Shown: positions 9,001 to 17,483 of the stretch, one piece after another
Layout: each line of letters starts with the position of its first letter
Numbering within the stretch: position 1 is the first letter of the stretch
Source of the DNA: an uncultured Flavobacteriaceae bacterium
GTDB lineage: Bacteria; Bacteroidota; Bacteroidia; Flavobacteriales; Flavobacteriaceae
Length of the DNA: 64,000 nt
Assembly (NCBI GenBank): GCA_938073895.1
Contig: CALJFB010000005.1
Location: forward strand, 34,223-98,222
Direction of reading: 5' to 3'
Position numbers and translations under genes: made by a program
Notes under the pieces: model-generated
The model's database searches: none
Told to the model about the DNA's origin: nothing
What the model saw: the letters and a program-made list of their open reading frames with translations, nothing else

Positions 9001-9433
9001 CTTTACGTCCAGAAATTAAGCGGTCAAATTCGTTAGCTGTTACTTTTACTTCTGTGTTGTTTGTAAAACGAATAGCTGTTTCTTTAACTACACCAAATGC
9101 TTCTGGAAGAATATCTGTTAAAACTAATTCGCTTGCAATGTAAGATTCGTCTTTAATTTTATCAATTTCTTGGTAAATGTCTTCACGTCTGTCTATGTCT
9201 TCTGTAGCATCTGCTTCAGTTTTAAGATCGTTAATCCTATTATTAAAAGGCTTTCTTGCATCTGCAATTTTAGCTTTAAACTCGTTGGTTTTAGCTCTTA
9301 ATTCATCGTTAGATAATGCAGATAGTGCAGGTCCAAAGGTTTTAACCTTTTCTACCAATGGCATTATAGACTTAACATCTTGTTTGGATTTATCTCCAAC
9401 AAAAAGTTTTAATACTGAATCTAAAAAAGTCAT
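6080..9433 (-). CDS. secA: Preprotein translocase ATPase SecA
   Basis: 1117 residues. SecA drives export of unfolded preproteins through SecYEG using ATP. Visible motifs are Walker A MQTGEGKT (~192-199), DEVDSVLVDDARTPLIISG (the DEAD-type box followed by the family signature), TNMAGRGTDI, and RQLRGRAGRQGD of nucleotide-binding domain 2. The wing/scaffold region follows. The protein is longer than the ~900-residue E. coli form because of insertions, including ~70-95 near the N-terminus and one around 340-470, which is usual in Bacteroidota. The C-terminal Cys/His zinc tail that binds SecB is absent. It is single-gene with its own terminator. Confidence 0.98.
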   Translation of the reverse strand: MTFLDSVLKLFVGDKSKQDVKSIMPLVEKVKTFGPALSALSNDELRAKTNEFKAKIADARKPFNNRINDLKTEADATEDIDRREDIYQEIDKIKDESYIASELVLTDILPEAFGVVKETAIRFTNNTEVKVTANEFDRLISGRKDNVTLDGDNAIWANSWDAAGKEVTWDMIHYDVQLIGGIAMHQGKIAEMQTGEGKTLVATLPVYLNALAGKGVHLVTVNDYLAKRDSAWMAPIFEFHGLSVDCIDYHQPNSDERRAAYNADITYGTNNEFGFDYLRDNMSHSPNDLVQRPHHYAIVDEVDSVLVDDARTPLIISGPIPQGDRHEFTELKPQVENIVSVQQKYLVSVLAEAKKQIANGDTKEGAFQLLRVFRGIPKNKALIKFLSEEGIKLLLQKTENTYMQDNNREMPKVDAELYYVIDEKNNQIELTDKGVDYLSGEENPDFFVLPEIGLEIAKIEKQELATEEEAELKEVLFKDFSIKSERIHTLNQLLKAYALFEKDNQYVVMENKVMIVDEQTGRIMDGRRYSDGLHQAIEAKENVKIEDATQTFATVTLQNFFRMYRKLSGMTGTAVTEAGELWEIYKLDVVEIPTNRPIARDDRDDLVYKTKREKYNAVIDEVTKLSQAGRPVLIGTTNVEISELLGKMLAMRKVPHNVLNAKLHKREADIVAEAGQPGQVTIATNMAGRGTDIKLSDEVKAAGGLAIVGTERHDSRRVDRQLRGRAGRQGDPGSSQFYVSLEDNLMRLFGSERIAKMMDRMGLKEGEVIQHGMISKSIERAQKKVEENNFGVRKRLLEYDDVMNAQREVVYKRRYNALFGERLSVDIANMVYDTAEVISEGNKTANDFKNFEFELIRYFSMSSPITQEEFTKLSALDIAQKVYKEAFAHYKSKMTRNAEVAYPVIKNVYETQRDQFKRIVVPFTDGVKSLQVVTDLEKAYQTEGKQLIVDFEKNISLAIIDDAWKTHLRKMDELKQSVQLAVHEQKDPLLIYKFEAFELFKSMIDSVNKEVISFLFKGELPQETTNAITEARDVKRKEKLNVQKDEIQNLDQRTAQNRQAGQTQPERQVVETIVRDQPKIGRNDKVTIKNVMTGESKTVKYKQAEPLLVGGTWVIVN

Positions 9434-9545
9434 AATATTGTATAATTAAATAGAGTTTTACCTCTGTAATATGATTTGTAATTGTGTTATTGCAATTTAT
9501 TGCTAAATATACGTAGAGTACTTGGGTTAGTTAGAATAAAAACAC

Positions 9546-9578
9546 AAAAAAAGCCTCAACAATGAGACTTTTTTTTTA
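9546..9578 (-). terminator. Terminator of the DUF2795 gene
   Basis: aaaaaagcctca / tgagactttttt with loop acaa. The single C/A mismatch on the plus strand becomes a G-U pair in minus-strand RNA, which supports minus-strand function. Confidence 0.75.
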
Positions 9579-9591
9579 ATTGTTATGAGAG

Positions 9592-9813
9592 TTAATATTC
9601 GTCCTCATTCCACAGATAATCTTCTTCTGTAGGATAGTCTGGCCAAATTTCCTCTATAGAATCGTAAGAATCGCCTTCATCTTCAATAGATTGTAAATTT
9701 TCTACAACTTCTAAAGGTGCTCCGGTACGGATTCCGTAATCGATAAGCTCATCTTTTGTTGCTGGCCAAGGTGCATCACTTAAATAAGATGCTAATTCTA
9801 AAGTCCAATACAT
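9592..9813 (-). CDS. DUF2795 family small acidic protein
   Basis: 73 residues. The N-terminal segment (YWTLELASYLSDAPWPATKDELIDYGIRTGAP) matches the DUF2795 pattern, here ending in a very acidic, aromatic tail (EEIWPDYPTEEDYLWNEDEY). Proteins of this kind are very widely conserved in Flavobacteriaceae, and no biochemical role is established that I know of. It is a single gene with a near-ideal promoter (9837-9867) and a terminator, so it is probably highly and independently expressed. Confidence 0.85.
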   Translation of the reverse strand: MYWTLELASYLSDAPWPATKDELIDYGIRTGAPLEVVENLQSIEDEGDSYDSIEEIWPDYPTEEDYLWNEDEY

Positions 9814-9836
9814 GTATTTGTATGTTTTAATTTTTG

Positions 9837-9867
9837 CAAAAATAATTTTTTAGTCGATATATGCAAA
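9837..9867 (-). promoter_or_regulatory. Bacteroidota -33/-7 promoter of the DUF2795 gene
   Basis: On the minus strand: TTTG (9867-9864), 19 bases, TATTTTTG (9844-9837). The elements and spacing fit the Bacteroidota consensus TTTG-N19-21-TAnnTTTG. Confidence 0.75.
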
Positions 9868-9970
9868 CAAAATGTTAATTAATTTCGTGTTATAGTTTTG
9901 TTAACGTAAAATTATGCGGTATTATCTAAAAAATTACTGCTGTTAATGAACGTTGCTAATTTAGCTGGAT

Positions 9971-10543
9971 TTAGTGTTTTTCAGGAATCCATTTTACTTC
10001 GTTAGCTTGTAAATCATTAGACAATTTTCGTGCCAATACAAAAAGATAGTCAGATAGTCTATTTAGGTATTTTAAAGCTTCAGGCAAAAAAGGTTCAGCA
10101 TCGTTAAGTGCTGATGCTAAACGTTCTGCTCTTCTGCAAACGCAACGTGCAATATGACAATATGACACAGTTGTGTGTCCGCCTGGTAATACAAAATGCG
10201 TCATTGGCGGCAAGGATTCGTTCATTCTGTCCATTTCATCTTCCAGTAATTTGATATCTTCTTCTGAAATTTTTGGAATGTTTAAACGTTCTTTTCCGTT
10301 TTTAAGTATTGCTTTTTCGGGATCTGTTGCTAAAATTGCACCAACAGTAAATAATTTATCTTGAATTATTATTAAGACGTTTTTATATAATTCGTTCATT
10401 TCTTGATCGCGAATTAAGCCAATATGAGAGTTTAGCTCGTCTACAGTTCCGTAACTATCTATTCTAATATGATGTTTTGGAACACGAGTTCCACCAAATA
10501 GTGCAGTTGTACCTTTATCTCCAGTCTTAGTATATATTTTCAT
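9971..10543 (-). CDS. ATP:cob(I)alamin adenosyltransferase, PduO type
   Basis: 190 residues. It makes adenosylcobalamin from cob(I)alamin and ATP. The N-terminal phosphate-binding motif YTKTGDKGTTALFGG (residues 4-18) and the helical-bundle signatures SYGTVDELNSHIG, RCVCRRAER and YLNRLSDYLFVLARK mark the PduO/MMAB family rather than CobA. Its product is the cofactor of IcmF (36494-39916) and of the mutase that MeaB serves. A palindrome lies just upstream (10560-10577). No cobalamin riboswitch is recognisable in the leader. Confidence 0.95.
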   Translation of the reverse strand: MKIYTKTGDKGTTALFGGTRVPKHHIRIDSYGTVDELNSHIGLIRDQEMNELYKNVLIIIQDKLFTVGAILATDPEKAILKNGKERLNIPKISEEDIKLLEDEMDRMNESLPPMTHFVLPGGHTTVSYCHIARCVCRRAERLASALNDAEPFLPEALKYLNRLSDYLFVLARKLSNDLQANEVKWIPEKH

Positions 10544-10993
10544 TTTTAAATATCGCTAACTCTTTCTAAAGAAAGAGAATTGTTATGATTTTATTGTGTT
10601 TATTCTTCACAACGAAGTTATAAAATATCACTCTAATAGTATAGTTATTTTTTTGTTAATGTTTAAGAGCTATTAATCTTTCATGTTTTTAAAACGCTCA
10701 CTATTTAGATGTTTTAAATTCTATCCAATTAGAAGAGTAACTCCTAACTAATGTTAGCTCCTAATTTTATGTTTAATTTATTTTGTTTTGTAGATTGGTA
10801 CTTAATTTGTTCTAGAAATCTTCTTATTATTTGTTTGTGAAAACTGCTATTTTTCCTAATAAATTAGTGTTTTAAGTAGCAAGAATTGTTTTAGCTAACT
10901 CAATTTTTATTGTTAGAATAGCTATAATTTAGTGTCTAATTAAGTAAAAAACACAAAATGCTATTAGATAAGTGTATATGTATCTAAACGACA
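10544..10993. other. 450-bp intergenic region with inverted repeats
   Basis: No credible ORF. It holds the palindrome at 10560-10577, the small hairpin CTAAC-taat-GTTAG near 10743, and a nested inverted repeat at its left-gene end: TTTAGTGTC (10928-10936) pairs with GACACTAAA (10990-10998), enclosing TTAGATA (10964-10970)/TATCTAA (10981-10987). The nested pair may act in 3'-end formation of the methyltransferase transcript. Otherwise I see nothing. Confidence 0.5.
10560..10577. promoter_or_regulatory. Palindrome upstream of cobalamin adenosyltransferase
   Basis: CTCTTTCT-aa-AGAAAGAG, perfect 8-bp arms, centred about 25 bases upstream of the start codon. It could be an operator or a leader hairpin. 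Confidence 0.5.
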
Positions 10994-11767
10994 CTAAAGT
11001 CTAATTACAAAATGCTCTTTTTCCTGTTCTTGTCTAAAAAATACAAATCCGCACCAATAGGTGTCTATAGTTACTGAAACTTTTGGGTGATTTTTTATGA
11101 TTTGCCAAGCTTCGGTCATTTCTTTAGACCAATAAATTTCGTTAAAAACAAGAATAGAATTGTTTGTAATATTATTTAAAAGCGATTCGAAGTAGCTTAA
11201 AGTGGATTCTTTTTGATGATTTCCATCTAAAAATATAAAATCGAATGTTTCATTTTTTAAAAGACCTAAACTTTTAGAAATATCAGAATTTAGAATTGAA
11301 ATGTTTTTTGTGTTATTCTTTTTTAAATTTTGAGTTGTAAAGTCTGCTATATTTTGACAGCTTTCTGTAGATGTAATTTTTCCTTCGGGATTTCCTTTGT
11401 GTAAGGCAAAAGTTGAAATTCCTAAAGAGGTTCCAAGTTCTAAGCTGTTGTTAAAGTTGAAATAATTGGCCAAGCGATAGAGTAGTTGTGCTCTTTTTTG
11501 TGTGCTGCTAGTATTTTTTGCTAGCTCAGAAATTAGCCTATTGTTAGTTTTAGCAATTTTGGAGCCTTTTCCTAAATCTGTAACTTCTAAAGTTGATTTG
11601 TTTTTTAATAATTGCGATGTATAGTTTTTTAAATCTTTATAATCTGAATACCTTTTTTTATCGTAAAAACATTTTGTCACTAAATTGTAAACAAATGGCG
11701 AATGTACGCCATGCTGATTAGATGATTTTAATATGAATTTAAAATATGCTTTAATTTTATACCACAC
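10994..11767 (-). CDS. Class I SAM-dependent methyltransferase
   Basis: 257 residues, using a GTG start because no upstream ATG exists and the N-terminal motif NQHGVHSPFVYNLVTKCFY begins shortly after. SAM-binding motif I is NSLELGTSLGISTFAL. The post-II motif is FDFIFLDGNHQ (DxxFxDGxH, typical of O-methyltransferase-like folds). The N-terminal HSPFVYxLV signature is shared by a Bacteroidota-specific group of unknown substrate. It is on the minus strand, 145 bases after the ABC-F gene. Confidence 0.8.
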   Translation of the reverse strand: MWYKIKAYFKFILKSSNQHGVHSPFVYNLVTKCFYDKKRYSDYKDLKNYTSQLLKNKSTLEVTDLGKGSKIAKTNNRLISELAKNTSSTQKRAQLLYRLANYFNFNNSLELGTSLGISTFALHKGNPEGKITSTESCQNIADFTTQNLKKNNTKNISILNSDISKSLGLLKNETFDFIFLDGNHQKESTLSYFESLLNNITNNSILVFNEIYWSKEMTEAWQIIKNHPKVSVTIDTYWCGFVFFRQEQEKEHFVIRL

Positions 11768-11826
11768 TTTGGTTTGGATTTATTTTTTTAGAAGTTTAAA
11801 TAAAAGACTTGTGTTTTCTTGCCATG

Positions 11827-11855
11827 GCACAAAGGTGCAAAGCATTGCTTTGTGC
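11827..11855. repeat. Nested inverted repeat downstream of the ABC-F gene
   Basis: Outer arms GCACAAAG (11827-11834) / CTTTGTGC (11848-11855). Inner alternative arms CAAAGC (11838-11843) / GCTTTG (11847-11852). No T run follows on either strand. Confidence 0.6.
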
Positions 11856-11912
11856 ACAAATAAAACATTAATTTCCTTATGGATTTACTCTAAACTTAAG
11901 GTTGAAATTAGT

Positions 11913-13787
11913 TTAACTTTCTAGTTTTTCGGTTAATTCCATCCAACGCATTTCTTTTTCGTCAATTTTATCTATAACTTTTTGAACTTTATCGGATAAC
12001 TTTAAAATATCATCTTGATTTAGTTCAGGATCTAAGAATTTCTTTTCTAATTCAGTTTTGTCAAATTCTAAACTTTTAATTTTGCTCTCTAAGTTTTTGT
12101 ATTCTTTTTGTTCGTTATAACTTAAAGTGTTGTTATTATCTTTTTTCCAAGATTGTTTTTCTTTTACGGTTTCTTTAGATGCCGATTTTAATTCTGGTTT
12201 GGGATCCTTACTACCATCGTAAGCTCTAAAATCTGAATAGTTACCAGGAAAATCTTCAATTACACCATTACCTCTAAATACAAATAAGTGATCTACAATT
12301 TTATCCATAAAATAACGGTCGTGAGAAACAACCATTAAGCATCCTGGGAAATCTAAAAGGAAATCTTCTAATACATTTAAGGTTACAATATCTAAATCGT
12401 TAGTAGGTTCGTCTAAAATTAAGAAGTTAGGATTCTGAATTAAAACAGTACATAAATACAGGCGTTTGCGTTCTCCACCACTAAGTTTTTCAACAAAATC
12501 GTATTGCTTTTTTCTGTCAAATAGAAAACGTTCTAATAATTGTTGTGCACTTATGGTTCTTCCTTTTTTAAGCGGAATATAATCGCCAAATTCTTTAAGA
12601 ATATCTATAACTTTCTGATTTGGCTTTGGGGTAATTCCATTTTGTGTGTAGTACCCAAATTTTATGGTGTCTCCAGTAATTACTTTACCAGAATCTGGTT
12701 GCGTAGTTCCTGTTAAAATATTTAAAAATGTAGATTTTCCAGTTCCATTTTTTCCAATAATTCCAATACGATCACTTTTTTGGAAATTGTACTCGAATTG
12801 ATCAAGTATTTTTTTGTCTTTAAATGCTTTAGAAACTTTATGAAATTCTATAATTTTACTTCCTAAACGTTCCATATTAAGCTCTAATTCCACAACATGA
12901 TCTTTACGTCTTTGGTGTGCTTTGTGCTTAATTTCTGTAAAATCGTCTATTCTAGATTTAGATTTAGTTGTACGTGCTTTAGGTTGCTTACGCATCCAAC
13001 CTAATTCTTTTTTATAAAGTTGTTTTGCTTTGTTTGTTTCGGTTTCAAATTGAGAAATTCTAGCTTCTTTTTTTTCTAAGTAGTAACTGTAATTTCCTTT
13101 GTAGTTGTACATTTTACCGTGATCTAACTCGATAATTTCGTTACAAACACGTTCCAAGAAATACCTGTCGTGCGTTACCATAAAAAGCGTAATGTTTTCT
13201 TTGGCAAAAAAAGCTTCTAACCACTCAATCATTTCTAAATCTAAATGATTGGTAGGTTCGTCTAAAATTAATAAATCGGGTTTGTTAATTAAAGCATTAG
13301 CAAGCGATAAACGCTTTTTTTGTCCACCAGACATTGTGCTTACTTTTTGCTCTAAATTGTCTAATTTTAATTTAGAGAGAATTTGCTTGTATTGTGTTTC
13401 AAAATCCCAAGCATTGTTACTGTCCATGGCTTCAAAAGCACGTTGGTAAACCTCTTCGTCTTCTGGATTAAGTAGCGCTTGTTCGTAATTTTTTATAATT
13501 TTAAGGGTATCGTTTTCAACATCAAAAATGCTTTCCTCAACAGTTAAATCGGGATTTAGAACAGGTTCTTGAGGTAAAAATGAAATTTTAACGTCTTTTC
13601 TAAACACAATATTTCCAGAATCAGGATTGTCAAATCCAGCAAGCATATTTAGAATAGATGTTTTTCCAGAGCCGTTTTTAGCTACAAATGCTATTTTTTG
13701 GTCTTTATGAACACTAAAAGATATGTCCTGGAATAAAGTTAATTCGCCGTAAGATTTAGATATGTTTTCTACGTTAAGATAATTCAC
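11913..13787 (-). CDS. uup: ABC-F family ATPase (Uup-like)
   Basis: About 624 residues with two ABC ATPase domains and no membrane segments. Walker A motifs are AKNGSGKTS and GKNGTGKST, signatures are MSGGQKKR and LSGGERKR, and Walker B regions end in LDEPTNHLD and LDEPTNDLD. The inter-domain linker is followed by a C-terminal coiled coil (KNLESKIKSLEFDKTELEKK to the end), as in Uup. ABC-F proteins act on the ribosome; Uup is linked to DNA and translation quality control. The open frame extends 10 codons upstream to a TTG at 13817, but the GTG at 13787 gives the family-typical start (M)NYLNVENISKSYGE and is preferred. Confidence 0.92.
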   Translation of the reverse strand: MNYLNVENISKSYGELTLFQDISFSVHKDQKIAFVAKNGSGKTSILNMLAGFDNPDSGNIVFRKDVKISFLPQEPVLNPDLTVEESIFDVENDTLKIIKNYEQALLNPEDEEVYQRAFEAMDSNNAWDFETQYKQILSKLKLDNLEQKVSTMSGGQKKRLSLANALINKPDLLILDEPTNHLDLEMIEWLEAFFAKENITLFMVTHDRYFLERVCNEIIELDHGKMYNYKGNYSYYLEKKEARISQFETETNKAKQLYKKELGWMRKQPKARTTKSKSRIDDFTEIKHKAHQRRKDHVVELELNMERLGSKIIEFHKVSKAFKDKKILDQFEYNFQKSDRIGIIGKNGTGKSTFLNILTGTTQPDSGKVITGDTIKFGYYTQNGITPKPNQKVIDILKEFGDYIPLKKGRTISAQQLLERFLFDRKKQYDFVEKLSGGERKRLYLCTVLIQNPNFLILDEPTNDLDIVTLNVLEDFLLDFPGCLMVVSHDRYFMDKIVDHLFVFRGNGVIEDFPGNYSDFRAYDGSKDPKPELKSASKETVKEKQSWKKDNNNTLSYNEQKEYKNLESKIKSLEFDKTELEKKFLDPELNQDDILKLSDKVQKVIDKIDEKEMRWMELTEKLES

Positions 13788-13841
13788 AATAAAATTTTTG
13801 TTGCAAATTAAGGACAAAATTTATAAAAACCGCTTTAAAGT

Positions 13842-13871
13842 TTTGTTATTAGTGGCTAAAACTTATATTTG
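13842..13871 (+). promoter_or_regulatory. Candidate -33/-7 promoter facing the MBOAT gene
   Basis: TTTG (13842-13845), 18 bases, TATATTTG (13864-13871). It points rightward and would give the MBOAT gene a leader of ~230 nt. It could also drive an unrecognised short RNA. Confidence 0.45.
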
Positions 13872-14106
13872 TCTTAATACAATTCTAAAAATAAATAAGT
13901 TTAAATCTCTACTTTTTATTTAGTGGCGTTTATATCTTTTAGTTTTAGCGTTACCAATAAAAATGTATTTTACTTACAAGATAAAGGCTCTATTGTTAAC
14001 GTTTTTTACTGTAAATTAAGCTCTAAAATCTTGTAATTTAGTAGCTAATAAGTATAGAAAACCTTTAGGATATAGGTTAGAAAAAAATGATTAATGTTCT
14101 AATATT

Positions 14107-15546
14107 ATGTTATTTAACTCATTAGATTTTGCCATTTTTTTGCCAATAGTATTTTTACTTTATTGGTTTGTTGCTCAAAAAAACTTAAAGATTCAAAATC
14201 TACTAATTGTTACAGCAAGCTATGTGTTTTATGGTTGGTGGGATTGGCGTTTTCTATCTTTAATAATATTTAGTTCCATATTAGATTATTTTATAGGCAT
14301 TCAAATAGCTAAGACCAAGACTATTTGTATGCGAAAACTGTTTTTATGGTTAAGTATTTGTATAAATTTAGGTTTTCTAGGTTTCTTTAAATACTATAAT
14401 TTCTTTACAGATAATTTTGTTCAGGCATTTACTTTTTTTGGATTAGAGGTTAAACCTAATACGCTTAATATTATTTTGCCTTTAGGAATAAGTTTTTATA
14501 CGTTTCAGACTTTAAGTTATACTATAGATGTTTACAAAAGAAAGTTAAAACCTACAAAAGACATTATTTCATTTTTAGCTTTTGTTAGTTTTTTTCCTCA
14601 ATTGGTTGCTGGTCCAATAGAGCGTGCATCTCATTTATTACCTCAATTTTATAAGAAAAGAGAATTTCATTATTCTAAAGCAGTAAATGGTTGTAAGCAA
14701 ATTTTATGGGGTTTAATTAAAAAAGTAGTTATAGCAGATAATTGCGCTTATTATGCTAATATTATATTTACAGATTACCAGGATTTTAACGCAAGTACAT
14801 TATTTTTAGGTGCATTGTTTTTTGCGTTTCAAATTTATGGCGATTTTTCTGGTTACTCAGATATTGCCATAGGAACATCTCGTTTATTTGGTTTTAACTT
14901 AAAACAGAATTTTGCGTTTCCATACTTTTCAAGAGATATTGCAGAGTTTTGGCGTAGATGGCATATTAGTTTGTCAACTTGGTTTAGAGACTATTTATAT
15001 ATTCCTTTAGGTGGAAGTAAAGTTGGAACTTTAGCGAAAGTTAGAAATACATTTTTAATTTTTGTAGTTAGCGGATTTTGGCATGGCGCAAATTGGACTT
15101 TTATAATATGGGGATTTTTAAACGCTTTGTTTTTTTTGCCATTACTATTAACTAACAAAAATAGAATTAATACCAGTATTGTTGCTCAAAATTCGGTGTT
15201 ACCAAATGTAAAAGAACTCTTTCAAATGGGTTCTACTTTTTTATTAATAGTAATAATGTGGATTTTTTTTAGAGCAGAAAGCATAAGTCATGCTTTATTA
15301 TATATTAACAAAATGTGTAGTCTAAGTCTTGTATCTTTCCCTAATATTTTTCCAAAATGGTTAATAGTAACTGTTATTTTATTTATGCTAGTGGAATGGT
15401 TTGGTAGGCGAGATCAATTTGCAATAGAAACTCTTTTGCTTAAGAGATCTAAAGTGCTAAAGTGGGCTTTTTACTTTATGTTAATTGTCTTAGTTTTTAT
15501 ACTTAAAAGCGAAACAGAACAAGATTTTATATATTTTCAGTTTTAA
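14107..15546 (+). CDS. MBOAT family membrane O-acyltransferase (AlgI/DltB-like)
   Basis: 479 residues and ~10 hydrophobic segments. Family signatures are SYVFYGWWDWRF near residue 40, AGPIERASHLLPQF (the conserved segment around 175), SDIAIGTSRLFGF, EFWRRWHISLSTWFRDYLYIPLGGS, and VSGFWHGANWTFIIWG with the catalytic His. Such enzymes move acyl groups across the membrane to extracytoplasmic polysaccharides. The usual AlgJ/AlgX-like partner is not next door, so the acceptor cannot be named. The gene stands alone on the plus strand. Confidence 0.93.
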   Translation: MLFNSLDFAIFLPIVFLLYWFVAQKNLKIQNLLIVTASYVFYGWWDWRFLSLIIFSSILDYFIGIQIAKTKTICMRKLFLWLSICINLGFLGFFKYYNFFTDNFVQAFTFFGLEVKPNTLNIILPLGISFYTFQTLSYTIDVYKRKLKPTKDIISFLAFVSFFPQLVAGPIERASHLLPQFYKKREFHYSKAVNGCKQILWGLIKKVVIADNCAYYANIIFTDYQDFNASTLFLGALFFAFQIYGDFSGYSDIAIGTSRLFGFNLKQNFAFPYFSRDIAEFWRRWHISLSTWFRDYLYIPLGGSKVGTLAKVRNTFLIFVVSGFWHGANWTFIIWGFLNALFFLPLLLTNKNRINTSIVAQNSVLPNVKELFQMGSTFLLIVIMWIFFRAESISHALLYINKMCSLSLVSFPNIFPKWLIVTVILFMLVEWFGRRDQFAIETLLLKRSKVLKWAFYFMLIVLVFILKSETEQDFIYFQF

Positions 15547-15743
15547 TAAAACTTTATAAAAATAGTTATAATCTTATCTTTTAGTAGAGAATTATTTCTT
15601 TAATAATAGTGAAGAATATTTGCTTCACAAGGTTGTAATTACAAGAATTGGCAACGTTAAGAATTGCTTTTTGCTTTTAATTATAAAACGCTTGCTTTCC
15701 ACCTATATTTCATTATTTTAGCTAATGTGTTAAAATTTTTAAA

Positions 15744-16898
15744 ATGAAAAAAATAGGATTTATTCCATTAAGAAAAGGTTCAAAAGGTATTCCAGGAAAA
15801 AATAAACGTAAAATGGTTGGTAGACCGCTTTTTACATGGGTTTTAGGAGCTGCTTTTTTTTCTGATTTAGATGAAGTTGTGGTTTATACAGACGATGAAG
15901 ATATTATTAAATTTATCAATAAAGAATACCATTACACGACTAAAATTAAAGTGGTAGAAAGACCTGCAGAAACTGCAACAGATATGGCTTCTATAGAATC
16001 TGCTATGTTAGCTTATGCAGAAAGTATAGATTATAATTTTGATGTATTTTGTTTACTTCAAGCAACATCGCCTTTTACAACAGAAGACGCCATAAATCAG
16101 AGTTTAAATAAATTATCAGAAGGTTTTGATTCTACTGTAAGCGTTGTAAATACAAAGCGTTTTTTATGGAATGAAAACGGTACACCAGTAAATTACGATT
16201 ATAATAATAGACCAAAACAGCAAGATTTTAATGGCTTGTTGGTAGAAAATGGCGCAGTTTATACTTGTACTAAATCGATTTTAAAAACAAATCAAAATAG
16301 GTTAGGCACTAAAGTTGGTGTCGTTAAAATGCCAAAGAACGCTTTATTAGAAATAGATTCTGAACAAGATTGGATTGCAATAGAGCAATTATTAATAGAA
16401 AGGCAGCAACACCAGAAACAAGCGGCAAAAATTACGCATTTAGTATTAGATGTAGATGGTGTTTTTACAGATGGAAGTATAACGTATACTAAAGATGGCG
16501 AACATACCAAACGTTTTGACATGCGCGATGGTATGGGTTTAGAGATTTTAAGACAATTTGGAATTAACGTTATAATTATGACGAGTGAGAATTCTGAATT
16601 AGTTGCCAAACGTATGCAGAAATTACAAATTAAAGATACATATCTTGGTGTTAAAGATAAATTTACCTTGTTAAATAAAATAGCTAAAGATCAAGGTTTA
16701 CCTTTAAGTAATTTTGCATATATCGGAGATGACGTAAACGATTTAGCTAATATTTGTACTGTAGGTTGGTCTTTTGCTCCAAATAACGCTACTGCCATAG
16801 TAAAGTTAAATGCAGATGTTACTTTGTCTAAAGATTCGGCAAATGGTGCTATACGTGAAGCTTGCGAATTCATTAAAACTTATAACAAAAGATTTTAA
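15744..16898 (+). CDS. neuA: Bifunctional acylneuraminate cytidylyltransferase / HAD phosphatase
   Basis: 384 residues in two domains. Residues ~1-220 are a CMP-sialate/CMP-KDO-type cytidylyltransferase (IPLRKGSKGIPGKNKR at 7-22, VVYTDDEDI, LLQATSPF, VENGAVY). Residues ~230-384 are a KdsC-type HAD phosphatase (DVDGVFTDG with nucleophile D236, MTSENS, GDDVNDL). The arrangement recalls vertebrate CMP-sialic acid synthetase. A fused phosphatase could dephosphorylate the 9-phosphate sugar or be structural. No sialate synthase or epimerase gene is adjacent, so the nonulosonic acid pathway must be elsewhere. It is monocistronic as far as visible. Confidence 0.88.
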   Translation: MKKIGFIPLRKGSKGIPGKNKRKMVGRPLFTWVLGAAFFSDLDEVVVYTDDEDIIKFINKEYHYTTKIKVVERPAETATDMASIESAMLAYAESIDYNFDVFCLLQATSPFTTEDAINQSLNKLSEGFDSTVSVVNTKRFLWNENGTPVNYDYNNRPKQQDFNGLLVENGAVYTCTKSILKTNQNRLGTKVGVVKMPKNALLEIDSEQDWIAIEQLLIERQQHQKQAAKITHLVLDVDGVFTDGSITYTKDGEHTKRFDMRDGMGLEILRQFGINVIIMTSENSELVAKRMQKLQIKDTYLGVKDKFTLLNKIAKDQGLPLSNFAYIGDDVNDLANICTVGWSFAPNNATAIVKLNADVTLSKDSANGAIREACEFIKTYNKRF

Positions 16899-17483
16899 AA
16901 CAAATCGATTTTAGAAAAAAAATATACGTAATTCCAGAAATAGGTTCTAATTATAAAGCTAACATATAAGCAGTAGTCGCGTAAATGTTTTTACATATTT
17001 TTGATTTGCTTTTTGATAAATTATTGCTGTTTCTTTTATTACGGATTTGTAAATAGAGAATATTTGCAGGCTTTTAAAAATGTAAACTCAAGGTTTTGTT
17101 TGAATATATTGGTAGAGGTTTTTAAAAATATTTTTCTTTTATCCAAAGAATAAAAACAATTTTATTTAGATCTTCAGGTTGGGTTCAAATAAATTCTAGT
17201 TATGGTAGTAGTAACTATTATAGCTTGAAGAAACTACAATATGATTTATATTACATTAAGCACAGACGTTTTCTTAGATCTTAATAATTTTATTAAGACT
17301 CTAAGTACAGTTGTTTTTTACAGCGTACATTAGGCGTCTTTTTTTTATTATTTATTTTATTTTTAAAACTTTAACTTAACCTCTTAATTATTAATTTGGT
17401 TAAATTTTGATATTGTAGATGAAACTAAATTATTTTAAAAATAAAATCATATTTCTAAAATCTTATTGCTTTGTATAAAATAG
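16899..17483. other. 585-bp intergenic region with an orphan terminator-like hairpin
   Basis: No ORF of note. A -7-like TATTTTTG is at 16996-17003. A plus-strand imperfect hairpin followed by T7 is at 17296-17346. The stretch in between has no similarity that I recognise. Possibly a long 3' UTR of neuA or a small RNA of ~340 nt. Confidence 0.4.
17296..17346 (+). terminator. Imperfect intrinsic terminator in a gene-free region
   Basis: AGAC-t-CTAAGTAC (17296-17308) pairs with GTAC-a-TTAG-gc-GTCT (17325-17339), followed by a T run to 17346. Confidence 0.4.

Noticed and set aside
10544..10993. Possible cobalamin riboswitch upstream of the adenosyltransferase gene
   Set aside because: No B12-box-like sequence or large structured leader is visible on the minus strand.
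13788..13817. TTG start for the ABC-F gene
   Set aside because: The extra ten residues have no family resemblance; GTG at 13787 gives the conserved N-terminus.
17176..17200. GGTTCAAAT-like T-loop suggestive of a tRNA
   Set aside because: No T-stem, acceptor stem or anticodon arm can be paired around it.
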